From positions 1 to 64,000 of the forward strand of contig JADIIU010000050.1 of NCBI GenBank assembly GCA_027603945.1: a stretch of DNA of 64,000 bases, given 5' to 3'. This DNA is from Terramyces sp. JEL0728. Taxonomy: Eukaryota; Chytridiomycota; Chytridiomycetes; Rhizophydiales; Terramycetaceae. A program made the position numbers and the translations under genes. The notes under the pieces are model-generated. The model did no database searches, was not told where the DNA came from, and saw only the letters and a program-made list of their open reading frames with translations. Below are positions 33,805-45,700 of this stretch, piece by piece; the stretch's first letter is position 1; the number at the start of each line of letters is the position of its first letter.

Positions 33805-35667
33805 ATGGATTTTGGAAATGAGATTTATCTCATAACCCGACATCTTCCCATTGCTGATTATCACCAGCTGCGATTCGCAGTAAAAACCAATTTGCCAAGA
33901 GTACCGCGACTTTCGTTTCAGTCTTACTGCAAGTCATCCAGTCAAGCTTTGGATATAAACAGCTATTCACTGCATTCAGATTATTACAGCGTCGACTCGC
34001 TTTATTTCGTAATAAGAAATGGCCATGCATCGCAATATGAAAGGATGGCAGGGAAATTTGCTGTGGACTGGAAAATGAAATCTTTGGAATTTAGATTTAC
34101 TACTAAATTCCATCCAAATATACTATTGCTTATTCTTAAAGACACAATAGGGTCTTTAGAGTTGCTCAGCAAAGTAGATATCTTCAGATATGCAATCACA
34201 TTCAATTATGCCAAAGTAGCCGAATTTCTGATGGGACACATCAACCCGGCAATAGATAGAAATTACGCTCTAATCCATGCAGCACAGCTAAATAGACCAA
34301 AAATAATCCAGCTCATGCTCGAAGATGCTAGGGTTGACCCGACAATGGATGACTGTTATGCTTTTAGAATTGCTGTGGATGAGAACAATATAGAGTCAGT
34401 CAAAATATTTCTAAACGATGAACGAATTAATCCATCTGCCGCAAATAACTACTCTTTCAAGACATCCACAGAAGAAAACAAACTGGAGATTGTGAAATTA
34501 TTGATTCAAAAAGGTGTTTCTCCTTCTGTAGCGGATAACTATGGGATAATTAATGCCTGCAAGTTAGGACATACGGAGCTTGTTCGATATCTGTTGCATC
34601 TGAAAGTTGTTCTCGCTGAGGAATGTGTAAGAGATTCCTCTGAAAACGGCCACTTTAAAGTTGTAGAGCTGTTGTTACAGTATGGGGCAAATGCATCAGA
34701 CGACTGTCTATCTTTGGCTTCTTTAGGAGGACACACAAAAGTTGTGGAACTGCTGCTGCCGTACACTAACCCATCAACAGATAATCAAAAATCTTTGGTG
34801 AATGCAATCAGAGGTCATCATACACAGGTCGTGAATATGCTCTTGAAAGATCCACGAATAGAGCCGTCGCAATTAGATGAGTCTATTTTAGAAATTGCAG
34901 CAGAGAACCCAGCAATCATCAACCTCCTTGTTACAGACGATCGAATAGATTTCAAAAAGTGCGGTGGAATAATGTTTACCAAATCTTCAGAATTCAATCT
35001 ATTCAGTGTAATGCAAATATTGGTGGAAAAGAATGTTAATCCATCTGCGAATGGCAACAAAGCATTATTAGAAGCAAGCAAGAGAAATCATTATGGAATA
35101 AGCGACTGGTTACTAAATGATCAACGAGTTTTACAGTCATGTATCTTGCCATCACTAAAAGCTGCAGCCGAAAACAGCCATTCAGATATAGTTAGTCTGA
35201 TACTGAAAAAAACAGGGATAGATCCATCTCTAGAAGGCCAGATTGTACTGCGAAAAGCATGCGCAAAAGGAAACTTGAAAATCGTAGAGATTTTGTTAAA
35301 GGATAAACGAGTGGATCCGTCCGTGTTCAATAACCTTCCACTGCGATTAGCCTGTCTGGGCCACTTGGGGTTGGTAATATTACTGCTGAAGGATTGCAGA
35401 ACTGACCCGTCAGACGAAAACAATTTTGCATTGCGAACTGCATGCAAATATGGACACCATGAAATTGTTAAAGTGCTATTAGAGGATGGCAGGGTTGACC
35501 CAAATGTGGAGCTGTATTATCCTCTTAGGATTTCTTTACAAAGCCAATATTATCAAATCACAAGAATGATTCTCGATTGTCCGCGGTTTGATTTCAAGAA
35601 CTGCCTGGCAATCCTGCCAGAAAAATTCAAGCAGAATTGTACTTTATTAAAGAGCGAAACGATTTAA
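33805..35667 (+). CDS. Ankyrin-repeat protein
   Basis: Single exon, about 620 aa from the first ATG. An N-terminal ~120 residues with no clear domain (possibly F-box-like, IYLITRHLPIADYHQL) are followed by roughly fourteen degenerate ankyrin repeats in which the usual loop is replaced by DxRVDPS/NPS, for example DKRVDPSVFNNLPLRLAC and DCRTDPSDENNFALRTAC. Such repeats are protein-binding scaffolds; no catalytic domain is attached. Large families of such proteins occur in zoosporic fungi and oomycetes. Partner unknown. Confidence 0.85.
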   Translation: MDFGNEIYLITRHLPIADYHQLRFAVKTNLPRVPRLSFQSYCKSSSQALDINSYSLHSDYYSVDSLYFVIRNGHASQYERMAGKFAVDWKMKSLEFRFTTKFHPNILLLILKDTIGSLELLSKVDIFRYAITFNYAKVAEFLMGHINPAIDRNYALIHAAQLNRPKIIQLMLEDARVDPTMDDCYAFRIAVDENNIESVKIFLNDERINPSAANNYSFKTSTEENKLEIVKLLIQKGVSPSVADNYGIINACKLGHTELVRYLLHLKVVLAEECVRDSSENGHFKVVELLLQYGANASDDCLSLASLGGHTKVVELLLPYTNPSTDNQKSLVNAIRGHHTQVVNMLLKDPRIEPSQLDESILEIAAENPAIINLLVTDDRIDFKKCGGIMFTKSSEFNLFSVMQILVEKNVNPSANGNKALLEASKRNHYGISDWLLNDQRVLQSCILPSLKAAAENSHSDIVSLILKKTGIDPSLEGQIVLRKACAKGNLKIVEILLKDKRVDPSVFNNLPLRLACLGHLGLVILLLKDCRTDPSDENNFALRTACKYGHHEIVKVLLEDGRVDPNVELYYPLRISLQSQYYQITRMILDCPRFDFKNCLAILPEKFKQNCTLLKSETI

Positions 35668-35728
35668 AAAATTTATCTGCTGTAATCAAATTTCATTTTC
35701 AATAGATACCTATCGTAAGTCTACCAAA

Positions 35729-37740
35729 TTACTTTATCTTGATTTGAGCGACATCATAAACAATGTACTCATTGTACTGCAAATAAGCTTGATCAAGTTT
35801 TGCATCAACTCCTTTACCGCAAGGAACTGTAACTCCGTCAATATTTACAAACTCTTTAGGATTTGGCACGGTCCTGCCTAAACCTTTGGTAGAATGAGTC
35901 AATGTTTCTTTAAGTCTGTCCCCGGCATTATAGTCAGAGTTGTACAATTCATTGTGTTTTCCTAGCGCTACTTCACAGAGTAAGAGGATCCCCGTATTGC
36001 TCTGAGGTGATGTGCAGCAGTAGTTGGCTGATTTGGAAACCATATCGGCAAAATATACACCTTTACCAAACATCTACTGTTAACTAGTATTACATATCCG
36101 CTGACAGGAGCTTCAGGAGGGGCAATTCTTAGTCCTTGAGACAAAATACCAACAAAGTTAGTAAGTCTGCTTCCATGCCACAACAACATCTTGTTTGTAT
36201 GAAAGTCATCTCCAACCTTGCTGTACTTTTCAGTTTCGTCATCGCGATTGACTTCGAATGCATCCAAAATTTCAAGTTTGTAATAGTTGTGAGTTTTACC
36301 ATGAGTATTATCAGTGTACTTTTTCAGAATATTGAACGTCTTTGATTTTTTGTCGATATGCTTCAAGTCTCTCTTCAACGAATGGTAATTTCTGTCTGAA
36401 GGATGCTGGTCCAGTTCTTTTTCAACGTTCTTCATTAAGGTAGTGGCAATTTCAATGTCGGCAAGTGCTTCCACCATCTCAATCTTTTTAGCCAAAGCCT
36501 CAGCAGTGTTGATGACTGGAGGTACAGTTCTTCCTCCGAATGCGTGAGGAATGATGGTATAGAATTCAGAACTCAGATCTTGGAACTTGCTATAATTTCC
36601 AGGAGCATCGCGGATTGCATCACCGATTTTGGTCAAGACATTGTAGCCCTTTTGGATGTGCGCCTTAGAAAGCTTTCCAAGCGGCATCTTTTTAGCATCA
36701 TAGCCAATTTCCATCATTTGTTGCTCCATCATCTTTGTGTTGAAGATCAAATCAATCAGGTCTTTTATAGGTTGATCAAGTAGAGAATCTGGAATCTTTC
36801 GTTCCACCTTGACGACTTCTTCTTTTGCTTCCTAATATTAAGGTGGGGTACTTCAATTTCTTCTTCAAAGTCTCTTTCAATCAAAAAGTACTTGCCGGGA
36901 TACTTTATAAAGTTGGCTCTGTTTTCCCAGTAGTTCTTTGTCTTGTCTGTAAACTTTTTCTCAAATGTAGCAACCGCTGCCGGCAAGGATCCGCAATGCT
37001 CAAGCTTGCTTTGGCCATCAACACCAACTCTGCCCCACCTAGTCCACACAGAGAAACTGCCTCCCTGATTTTGAAGCAACTGCAACACATAAAACTTGTT
37101 GTTGTTGTTTTTGATGTCGGTTTGATTCAGCATCACATCTTAATTAGACTTATTATACCATATATGTTGGCATTATCTTCATAAACATGCATATCATATC
37201 CACCAGGAACCAAGTGGTCAACGATTGCGTTCCCCTTTTTGACGACTTTGACAATCTTTTCTTCTTCCTTCTCTTCAGTCTTTACCTTCTTTTTAGGCGA
37301 TTCAACTTTGTCGCCATCAGCTCTCTTTCCATTTTCCTTATCGCCATCGTCCATATCGACATCGGCAGCAGCAACATCCTTATCGGTAAGCAAATACTTT
37401 GCATCGTCAGCCAGTTGCTGGAATTTGATTGATGCTTCAATAAACTCAGTTGAAACGACAGGAATGCTTTTTTGGAATGCATTCTTAATCTTGGCTTGGA
37501 CAGGATCAACCAACTCTGCTCTGTCAACAACCAAGTAGTTCACCTTTGTTACTATTCACTTACTTTTGCAGAGATGGCAGTAAGAACCTTTCCTCCGTGC
37601 AAAGCAATGGAAACCTTCAAATCAGTTTTGGCTACAGCATTGGACAAGACATACACTTGGGAATCAAATATTTGGGGATCCGCGTTGGCTGAATCATTGG
37701 TAGTGACTGCGTTTGCTGTGTTTCGAGATGACCTTCGCAT
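35729..37740 (-). CDS. Poly(ADP-ribose) polymerase (BRCT-WGR-PARP)
   Basis: Five exons, introns 36074-36093, 36832-36851, 37139-37158 and 37544-37563 (all 20 nt), encode 643 aa. Order: BRCT (~20-110), acidic/Lys linker, WGR (~185-285, VWTRWGRVGVDGQ), helical regulatory domain (~305-440) and catalytic domain. The H-Y-E triad is present: LLWHGSR (~501), YMFGKGVYFADMVSKSANYC (split by an intron) and YNEYIVYD (~632). It lacks the DNA-binding zinc fingers of animal PARP1, as do fungal PARPs such as PrpA. Role: NAD-dependent poly-ADP-ribosylation in the DNA-damage response, triggered through WGR. Confidence 0.95.
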
Positions 37741-38094
37741 TTGGACAAGAAATTTTCAAGACTCGGGTTGTGTCTTTGATTGCCACCTATATAGGAACGG
37801 ATTTTGTCACCAGAGTCATAAAGAATCTCTGAAAATCTTACCAAAAGACGATTTAGAGCCGCCCTCCAGATAAACAGTCCATTAAACATGGGCGGCCCTG
37901 CATCGAGATCCGTCTGTCGTTTCCCGCTAGATTGGTTTGAATCTGTCGTTGGAATCTTTGGTAATGCCAGAATATACACGGGCAATCCTTTCGCAGTTGG
38001 ATACAATCTGAAATTTGAACTATCTTGCAACTTTTCACTGGCGAAAGGTCGTCAATACACATTTGGCTTGCGGCATGTTTTTAATTTAACTCAA
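37741..38094. other. Divergent PARP / CHP promoter region
   Basis: 354 bp between two divergent start codons. Open frames exist on both strands (for example minus 37741-38030 in a frame different from PARP) but none shows a motif or can be joined by a convincing mini-intron. Best read as a bidirectional promoter; a small gene cannot be excluded. Confidence 0.4.
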
Positions 38095-38645
38095 ATGGGC
38101 CAACAGCTCAGCACAACCAATATCCCACCAGAAGATCTCCCATTCCTGCTAGAAATATCAAACTGTACTTTTTAATAACCCTAGTCTCGGAAAAAGATTT
38201 GGACAAGCTCTATTTGCGTTTCCAGCACCTGGATAAACAAAAAAAGGGCTATTTGACAAGCAAAGAGCTGCAGTTGCCAGAATTGGCTGTGAATCCGCTG
38301 GCAGATAGGATAACCAGTGTAATATTCCAAAACGGCCAATTGGATTTCAAGAAGTTTGTCGAAACCATTCAGGTATTCAGCAAGAACGCCAAGCGAGAAA
38401 CCAAACTAGAATTTGCATTCAAGGTGTATGACGTTGATTGCGATGGCTACATCTCCTACGGTGATCTATTTCAGATCATACGAGCAATGGTTGGCTCCTC
38501 GTTGAGCGATTTGCAAGTAGGAAAGATTGTTGAAGATACGATTAGTGAGAATGATGGAGATCATGACGGGATGCTCAAACTGGAAGAGTTCAAGCGAGCT
38601 TTATTCGATGCTGACATTGATAACATTCTGACAATAAAATTATAA
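38095..38645 (+). CDS. Calcineurin B homologous protein (CHP1-like EF-hand)
   Basis: Two exons, intron 38165-38184 (20 nt), give 176 aa. It starts MGQQLS, an N-myristoylation signal. Of four EF-hands the first two have lost their calcium ligands (DKQKKGYLTSKE, FQNGQLDFKKF), while the last two are intact (DVDCDGYISYGD, ENDGDHDGMLKLEEF). That pattern, with PELAVNPLADRI, fits CHP1-type proteins better than true calcineurin B. CHPs bind and regulate plasma-membrane Na+/H+ exchangers; here the partner is unknown. Confidence 0.85.
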
Positions 38646-38768
38646 CACCATGATATTTCTACGTCTGGATGCGCTCCTTTTTATGCAACCCAAACCGCCA
38701 TTCTGTTACCTCATCCAAAGCAGGGTTTCTTCGGCGAATTATTTTAGCTTTTTTTACTTTTTTTAAAA

Positions 38769-39449
38769 ATGACGTTTATCAAGGAAGGAAAGAAACTAAT
38801 AGAAATGATAAAACCACACCTCACACCACTAGTAATATTCAACCTCTTCCTCTTATTCATTGTCATCGTTTCGGGAGCAATATTATTCATGCTCATAGTA
38901 AACTGGATTAAATTACCAACAGACGCTGATAAACAAACCTGGTTTGAGGTAAATTCACAGATTCTAAACGCCTGTTTTACTATTACAGCTGTGATGACTC
39001 AACCAAGCAGGTTCATGCTATTCCTTTGGACTTGTCGCTGGGCTTTTAGTGAAGGACAGAAAAAGAGGGAATATGCCAGGATGATACATGAGGTTATGCC
39101 AGATATATTTTTAAAAGGATTGAATACACCCCCAGAGACACCTGAAGTTGTTGTTGAAGTCACTCAAGCTACGGATTCGAATGAAGAGATTGCTCCTCAT
39201 ACTGTCGAAGCTACACCTACTTGGAAATGGTATTGCATATTATTTTGTTTGAATTTCCAGTGTATTTTCCAGTATCCGATTACTTTTGTACAATGGGCTT
39301 GGATTGGCAGAGTACCTGAACGGCCTGCGATTGTCATTGCTGTTTTTTTACCACTTAGTTTCCTTTGCGGGGCAATAGGTGGTATTTGGCCACTGCTCAT
39401 CACACGCAAGAGAAAAAAGCAATCGCAACCGACAATTGTGGAAACATAA
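38769..39449 (+). CDS. DUF2985-like fungal membrane protein
   Basis: 226 aa in one exon with about four membrane segments: 21-46, 60-90 (weak), 155-175 and 188-212. The stretch TWFEVNSQILNACFTITAVMTQPSRFMLFLWTCRW resembles the DUF2985 signature (W.E..SQILN..F...G....R...L). Members are small fungal membrane proteins related in arrangement to PLAC8 proteins, of unknown function. A Pro/Glu/Thr-rich loop sits between the two membrane pairs. Confidence 0.6.
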   Translation: MTFIKEGKKLIEMIKPHLTPLVIFNLFLLFIVIVSGAILFMLIVNWIKLPTDADKQTWFEVNSQILNACFTITAVMTQPSRFMLFLWTCRWAFSEGQKKREYARMIHEVMPDIFLKGLNTPPETPEVVVEVTQATDSNEEIAPHTVEATPTWKWYCILFCLNFQCIFQYPITFVQWAWIGRVPERPAIVIAVFLPLSFLCGAIGGIWPLLITRKRKKQSQPTIVET

Positions 39450-39494
39450 GACCTATTCTTTGGAATATATTGTTCTATTTATTATAAACAAAGG

Positions 39495-41433
39495 CTAATA
39501 GCATCCTTCTTTTTTGCAAGGTATTATCTCAAAAGCATCTTCTTTTGAGATAATTGGGATATACTTTGGTTCTTGAGGTCCTTGATAAACTATCTTTAAA
39601 GATTCATCAGTTTCAATAGGTCTTGGCGAAAATACAACTCTGATATTCGAATACAAATACAAATGCCGTTTGGCTGTCATTTGAAAATTAAGGTGGATTG
39701 CGAAACACAGTCTGTTCGGTGATGCTTGCTTTGACTTGGATATTGCGTAGGATTTTTGGCGGATAAAAGTCTTGGTACATGTTGGCATGTCTTTGAAATT
39801 ATAAGGGATTAAGAATACTTTGATTGCTGTACAGTTTGGGTTCTTGATCATCTAGATTAGCAAGGAAATACGATTTGTAATTGTCCTTTTGGTGGCAATC
39901 TGTAGCCAAACGAATCTTGTAATTCTATGTTGCCAACGTATGGAGTTGCGAAATTATCCTGAATGTCGTAAAAGAAGGCAGGGAAATTAATAATAATATG
40001 GGGCGGGCATTTTAAACTTGGTTTACATTTACCCATGGCGAGCACACCGATATCAGCGATAAATTGAATGGGCTTGGAGGGCGAGGTAGATAATCTGCCA
40101 ATTAGGATTGATTCTTCATAGGATCCTACAAAACTGCCATTCATTTCAGTAATGCTGACTCTTCGCGATTGTTTAATTATTAAACTCTCTTTGAGTGCTT
40201 CCGGTTTTCTCGCTACAATTTCTCTTTTTGGTTCTGCAGAATCCAAATTAAAAGGTGGAGGTTCTAAATAAGTATAGATTTACCTTCACTTTCACTTTCT
40301 TCTTGTTTGATAGTGTTTGATAGCCTAGAATGATTTAGCTTGGAGCTTGGCTTCAGTAATTTGTTAAAGTATCCGATTGCTTTTTTGTGAGTGGTCGGCG
40401 TGGGGTAAGGACTGGTGGGGCAAGTCTTTTTGAGCTCCTTTTTAATCTCTCCATTAGAATTTAAATATTCAACGGGAGCATCAACAATAGATTCACCATT
40501 CGGCGACCATTCGTCTATCTTTGCTTCTTTTGGTATATAAATCAAGTTTGAATCGAACACTACTGTAACTGATAAATTTCCAATGGGACCTGTCCCAGAT
40601 CTGAACTTGAATACGTCTAGCTGTGCTTTAGGGTCAAATCCATCACTGTGCAGCTTATTCTCGCTTTCCAAACACGACGATGTATGATACAGCGCATTTC
40701 CATTCGCAAACGATAGTCTGTTATTAAATATAAGCTTACGAATATCTTAATGAAGACCGGTTGATTTTACCCTCAATCAGAGCATTTCCAAGAGGAAGCG
40801 TTCGTATTTTTGAATATAAAGACTGCGATAATAAAATCAAATCAGAGTAATCGTTGGAAGATGCCTGTGAAAGATTTTCTCGGCTGTTTTTCCTATTTAT
40901 CGTATATTCAATTTGCTTGATGGATTCAATGGAAATGCTACATTAAATCCGACTTACTTTGATTGGAAAGAGAGTATCCAACGTTCCAGCAATACTCCCT
41001 TGTCAGACAGTATGTCCAAATGTATTGGAACGCCATTTGCCCAAAAGTCTTTATCAAGGCCGAGGGAATATAATTCCAGCTGGTTAAAGCCTATTGGTTT
41101 CCTTGCCAGCGGGTCCGACTTTGTTCTGGAGTGCTTGGAATCGAATAATACTCCAGCAGAGTCTGATTTGGTTCGATTCCTTTCTTGCTTTAATGAAATT
41201 TTAGAGTGTATGCGCTGTCTTAATACAGTCTCTCCGATTTTAGAAATAAATTCTTTCGATATCAGTAATTCCAGTTTCTCGCTGTTGGTAATATGCATAA
41301 TTGTAGGTAAAAAAAGGGTGGAAGTATTTCTCAAAATGATCAGACGACGGGTTTCACTTGCCGCTATTGTTTGGGAAGACGTAATAAAGGCACGACGTTT
41401 GCTCGCCATAGAGAAATCGTGGTTTACACTCAT
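39495..41433 (-). CDS. Atos (FAM214)-like protein, DUF4210
   Basis: Five exons, introns 39852-39871 (20 nt), 40264-40283 (20), 40718-40739 (22) and 40938-40957 (20), give 618 aa. The core GSFVGSYEESILIGRL with KPIQFIADIGVLAMGKCKP (~405-440) is the DUF4210 signature, and the C-terminal part KVFLIPYNFKDMP, TKTFIRQKS and YLYSNIRVVFSPRP is the second conserved Atos domain. The N-terminal PIHLDILSDKGVLLERW followed by a helical segment is also shared. Animal Atos proteins act in the nucleus as transcription regulators; a fission-yeast relative is linked to meiotic segregation. Function here is not known. Confidence 0.85.
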
Positions 41434-41672
41434 TGATCAGTTGCTTAGCTACTTATTTTTGCTGATTCTGCGTTTCAATTTAACAAAGCGCCAATGTACC
41501 GGACTCCAAGCTGGCTGGGTAGTTGCGGCTCTAGCGGGTGCTATGAGCGTGGAAAGCTGATTGCTGGCTATAATCCTTCAATCTTTAATTTCCCAAAATG
41601 TGATTTCTTTCCCTTTTAGGATGGTCGCACAGTCAGGACTGAAACATTCACAAAAATTCTTCACATTAGAAC

Positions 41673-42725
41673 ATGCCATTGAAAAAGCGAAAGTTAAAGC
41701 TCACCAACCAACACAAACCACTCAGAAACCTCACTAAAATCCGCCTTACAGACAGTGAACAATCAGAAGAAACCGAATGGGAAGATTTCATTCCAAATTC
41801 TGTTCGAATTGTACCAAGCGATGAAGAAGCACCAATGGAGAAGACGCCGTTTAAATTAAAGGAACATATCTCTCTTGACCCACGAAGAAAACGCAATTTG
41901 GGCGAAAAGAAGCCTTACCCTGATATTAATCCGGCTGGTGATTTACCTTCCCCTCCAGAGCACATCAAATACTCTGAAGAAAGACATGCCGCTATGGTTG
42001 GAGCCTGTTCGTATTTGAATGATGCGTTCAGTCTGTTGCTTGATGACCTGAAAGTGGGCACACACAAATTTGGGACCCATAGTACCTGTAAATACAAAGT
42101 CCACAAAAAAGAATTTAGAGGTTCGCCTTATTGCCCTGATCTGCTGGCGACGTTGGTTGTTACCGAAGATTATGATATCACAATTATTTTTAATCAGCCT
42201 GTGGAGCTGGAAGATGGCACCCCAGTTGAAAGTTATCCGCATATTCCAAACGCCTTTGTGCGATTCAATGTTATCGGGACTCCGCTAGTCGTCCTTTTTA
42301 ATGAAAATAACCAGCTGAAGCTCCACGACTTTTCTAGAAACTCTTACACCAGACATATCATCGCCAATCCGGATAACTTGGTTTATAAATATGATCCGCG
42401 ATACAGAGCGATTGATACCAGGTTTGAAACTGGAAAAAGGAATTCGATTCACTTTAAATTACTCAAAAACAACTTTTCTTTGCCGCTCAAGGAAGATTTA
42501 ACAGAAGAAAATCCTACTGTGAGGGTTTACTATACTTGCGAATCCGCAATGCATCAGTTCGTAGCTGATTATAGATATGTTGATTGTCACTTGATAAATG
42601 GCGAAATTGTATTGGACTTCAACTATAGTGAATGCGCCAAATGGAGTGGACTAAGACGCGAAAATTCCAATATCAACTATATCAGAATTCATTTGAAGTG
42701 TGGGCCAAAGCATGAATACTATTAA
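41673..42725 (+). CDS. Protein of unknown function, 350 aa
   Basis: One open frame with codon use like its neighbours. The first ~95 residues are basic then acidic and probably disordered (MPLKKRKLKL, then SEETEWEDF), consistent with a nuclear protein. The remaining ~250 residues look globular, alternating strands, with motifs such as HSTCKYKVHKKEFRG and HQFVADYRYVDCHLINGEI. I do not recognise it. It diverges from the Atos-like gene (240 bp apart) and converges on the phosphorylase kinase gene with 15 bp between stops. A 39-codon upstream frame starting at 41622 overlaps its start. Confidence 0.7.
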   Translation: MPLKKRKLKLTNQHKPLRNLTKIRLTDSEQSEETEWEDFIPNSVRIVPSDEEAPMEKTPFKLKEHISLDPRRKRNLGEKKPYPDINPAGDLPSPPEHIKYSEERHAAMVGACSYLNDAFSLLLDDLKVGTHKFGTHSTCKYKVHKKEFRGSPYCPDLLATLVVTEDYDITIIFNQPVELEDGTPVESYPHIPNAFVRFNVIGTPLVVLFNENNQLKLHDFSRNSYTRHIIANPDNLVYKYDPRYRAIDTRFETGKRNSIHFKLLKNNFSLPLKEDLTEENPTVRVYYTCESAMHQFVADYRYVDCHLINGEIVLDFNYSECAKWSGLRRENSNINYIRIHLKCGPKHEYY

Positions 42726-42740
42726 TAAAATTTAAGCAAT

Positions 42741-45700
42741 TTATTGGGGTGATTCGGAAAAGTTGATTGAGTTGGACCACGAAACCCCAAAGGCGTGTCT
42801 AACACAGGCAATGGCAAGATATGACATAGTGCCTTGAGGACCGTCTTGGCGCAGATCGAAAAAGATTCTTCTTGCAAGTCTTTGGTTTCTTTCGTAAGAC
42901 AAATCAGAGCCAGCTTTGGTGGTGACAGTTGGTCTCGCTTCAAAATCAGCATGCAGTCCAGATTCTTTTGGAGGGACTTCGCTGATTCTCCTTGCTGCAG
43001 TTTGAACTGCCTCCAGTGAAATTGGCGTGTCTTCATCGTTATGAGCCGGTGCATTCTTTGTAATTGGTGTGCTGACAACAGATTGGACGGCTTGATGAAT
43101 AATTGGGGCTTTGTGAATCAAAGGAGTGACAACATTTTCATTGGATTTTTCAGAGATCCACTTATCCCAGAATTGACTAATTGCCTCATTAATCAAGTCA
43201 ATCATGTTAATGGTCCGTCCACTTAATGATAGTTCTGGGTTTCGCTCTTCAATTCTTGAGATGACTACCAGACATTCAGTGGCGATTTGATGTTCAGCAG
43301 GATCTACAATGTTATCCAACAAATTTTCAACTTGCAAGGCTATCGTTAGCTCTGGCTGTTACCAAAATTCAATTCTTCGGGGGTACTTTCACTAATAGTT
43401 GGATGAGAGCTGAGAGTTGCATTATACACTACAATTGCAGCAGTCTTGCTAAGCACTTTCCATACTTTTGGATAGAAATCAAGCGGTACACGATTGAGAG
43501 CACCGTCATTACGTCTTCTGCGCAACCATCTACCTTGGGACGGCAAAATGGTAGCGATACTTGCTCTTCTGCATTCAGAACTAAGTCCATTCTCGACCAA
43601 ATTGATTGTATGGGTAATCTTTTCAGTTGGCCCCATCACAGACTTCTTATAGCTTTCAGGCACTGAGCCTTTAGGAGCACCCTTTGTTCCGATCATGCAC
43701 CAGGAATCTCTGAAATGAACATTCCTTATCATATTTGAGCCTAATGACTCACAGGCAGCTTTCGCGCTTTCTGTTAGCTTCTCTGCAAAATCATCTTTAC
43801 CAGCCAATACAACAATGATGCCTTCGTCTAGCGAGTTGACCGATTGCGCAAACTTTTCGCTCTGTTTGTTAAACAGTAGTTACATCAATGTCTGAAGAAA
43901 AGATATCATAGTTTCCAAAGTCAATAATGGATCCGTCAATAGGATCAACCGCAACAAAGTTCAGACCTCGTCCAACGATTAATGGTACGTTTACACGTCC
44001 TCCGCCGCGTGTGATTTCAATTTCAGCGAAATTGCCAGCTTCAAACCCAGCTGAACGTACTTCTATCTTCATAGCGTCATTTGTTTCTTTCTTTTGCTTT
44101 CCTTCTTCCAAGGTGAATCCCTTTGATCTTGGACTGGTGTTTCCAGAAGATATTCTCAAGTTCTCAACTTGATCGTGGGCAATCAATACTTGTTGAAGTA
44201 AAGATTTGACCTCATACGGACTCAACTACAAATAAAATCGAAAATACCTGCATTAAATGTTCAATCGCATCTTCTTCGTTGCATTTCAAAGTCCTTGAGA
44301 GCTCCTCTCTCATTGCAATTACGAAAAAGTGGATTCTGATTCTCATAATACCAGAAAATACTCCTGGTGAACCTCTGACCAGGGAGCCAAGATAAGTGAT
44401 GATTTCTTGGATCAAGGGCGCTTCCCTGATGTCACTTGTACTACAGTTAGTGATTTTATTACCAATTATCGTAGATGATTTGGGATAACGCAGAAGGATT
44501 CTTTGGAGTGTTGATAAAGTATTCCTTTGGACGCAAACCAATCGTTACTGGTTTTTGACGAATTAGCAAGTCTGCCAAATTACTTGTCAACGAGTTGACA
44601 GTTTTGCGTAAGATCCCGGCAGCTTGACGCACTACGCTCCATAGTTTAGAATGCATAGCCTTCCAATAAACTTCGTCTAGCAATACATCCAAAGATGCCA
44701 AACCTGGAACCACAAACGAACCGCCATGGCATGAGTATAGATAATGCAGCAAATCAATTTGGTCGTACAAGTTGCTGCAGCTGAAGAGCATATCAATTGC
44801 TTGTGGAGTTTGATCTGGATTGCCCAAAGTCAACGAAACTGGCTGTGCGTGGTCACCGTCATCATGTACAGGCGAATCGGATCGCATACTAGGCCCTAGT
44901 ATATTTTCATCCTTTAGCTCTTCATCAACAAGCGTGAGCTCTTCCGCATCTGGCTGATATCCAAGTGATTTTGCAAGAGGACTTTTTAATGATGTCGCAT
45001 CGATAATGGATCTATTTCTAGAAGGTATTCCCTCGCCGCGAATTGGTGATTTGGACGTTCCAGTGGTATTGATTTTCAATTTTTGCTGTGCAACTTCTTC
45101 TACAGTGTGTTCTCTGAGAATCTCATCCCAGTCTTCTTTGGCGTCAACACTCCTGTTAACAAGAAAGTCCAATGATTCGATACAAGCAGTGTTGATCATT
45201 TCACTCAGACGGCCAACTCTAACTCGCGTTCCGTTACAGATACCAGATGAGCCAATGGATATTAAAAAGTTGAGAAGGTTCTTTTTGCCGTTATCTCTTT
45301 CGTCATAGTCCATATTTCCAACCATTTGATGCGTCAACATTACCACCATAGTTGGTCTTCCGTTGGACATCCACAAATTACGCACAGAAGAAATTTCTTG
45401 TTCAAACAGCGAAACTAGATAATTGTTGTCGCTTACAATGTACTATAATTAGCAAAACTTACAAACTCCTCTCTGTCCATGAAATGCGGCAAGAAAGCAT
45501 ACAACTGTCCTTGACATCTGTAGATTTTACATGTGCTGAGGGACCCCATGGGACGATCTGGTCTTCCACTAAGACCTAGCTTTTCATTTGCCCCGAGTAG
45601 TGCATATGCATCGCGTAAACACGACGGCTTGGAGATTGAGATTGGAGAGCAGTTTTCTTTGATGTAGGTTTCCAATCCATACGTCAAAAGTTTCGATTGC

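Noticed and set aside
37741..38030. Minus-strand 132-codon frame (38030 down to 37632) as a gene
   Set aside because: It overlaps the PARP first exon in another frame, has no motif and no convincing mini-intron; more likely chance open sequence in a divergent promoter.
38095..38645. True calcineurin regulatory subunit B
   Set aside because: EF-hands 1 and 2 lack calcium ligands and PELAVNPLADRI is closer to CHP1; the CHP-like call fits better.
40913..41560. 215-codon plus-strand frame
   Set aside because: It lies antisense to the first exons of the Atos-like gene, whose motifs and intron at 40938-40957 are clear on the minus strand.
43783..43800. 18-nt GT..AG segment in the ILEI domain as an intron
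   Set aside because: It reads through in frame and supplies GKDDFA, which fits the ILEI consensus; it is also shorter than any other intron here.
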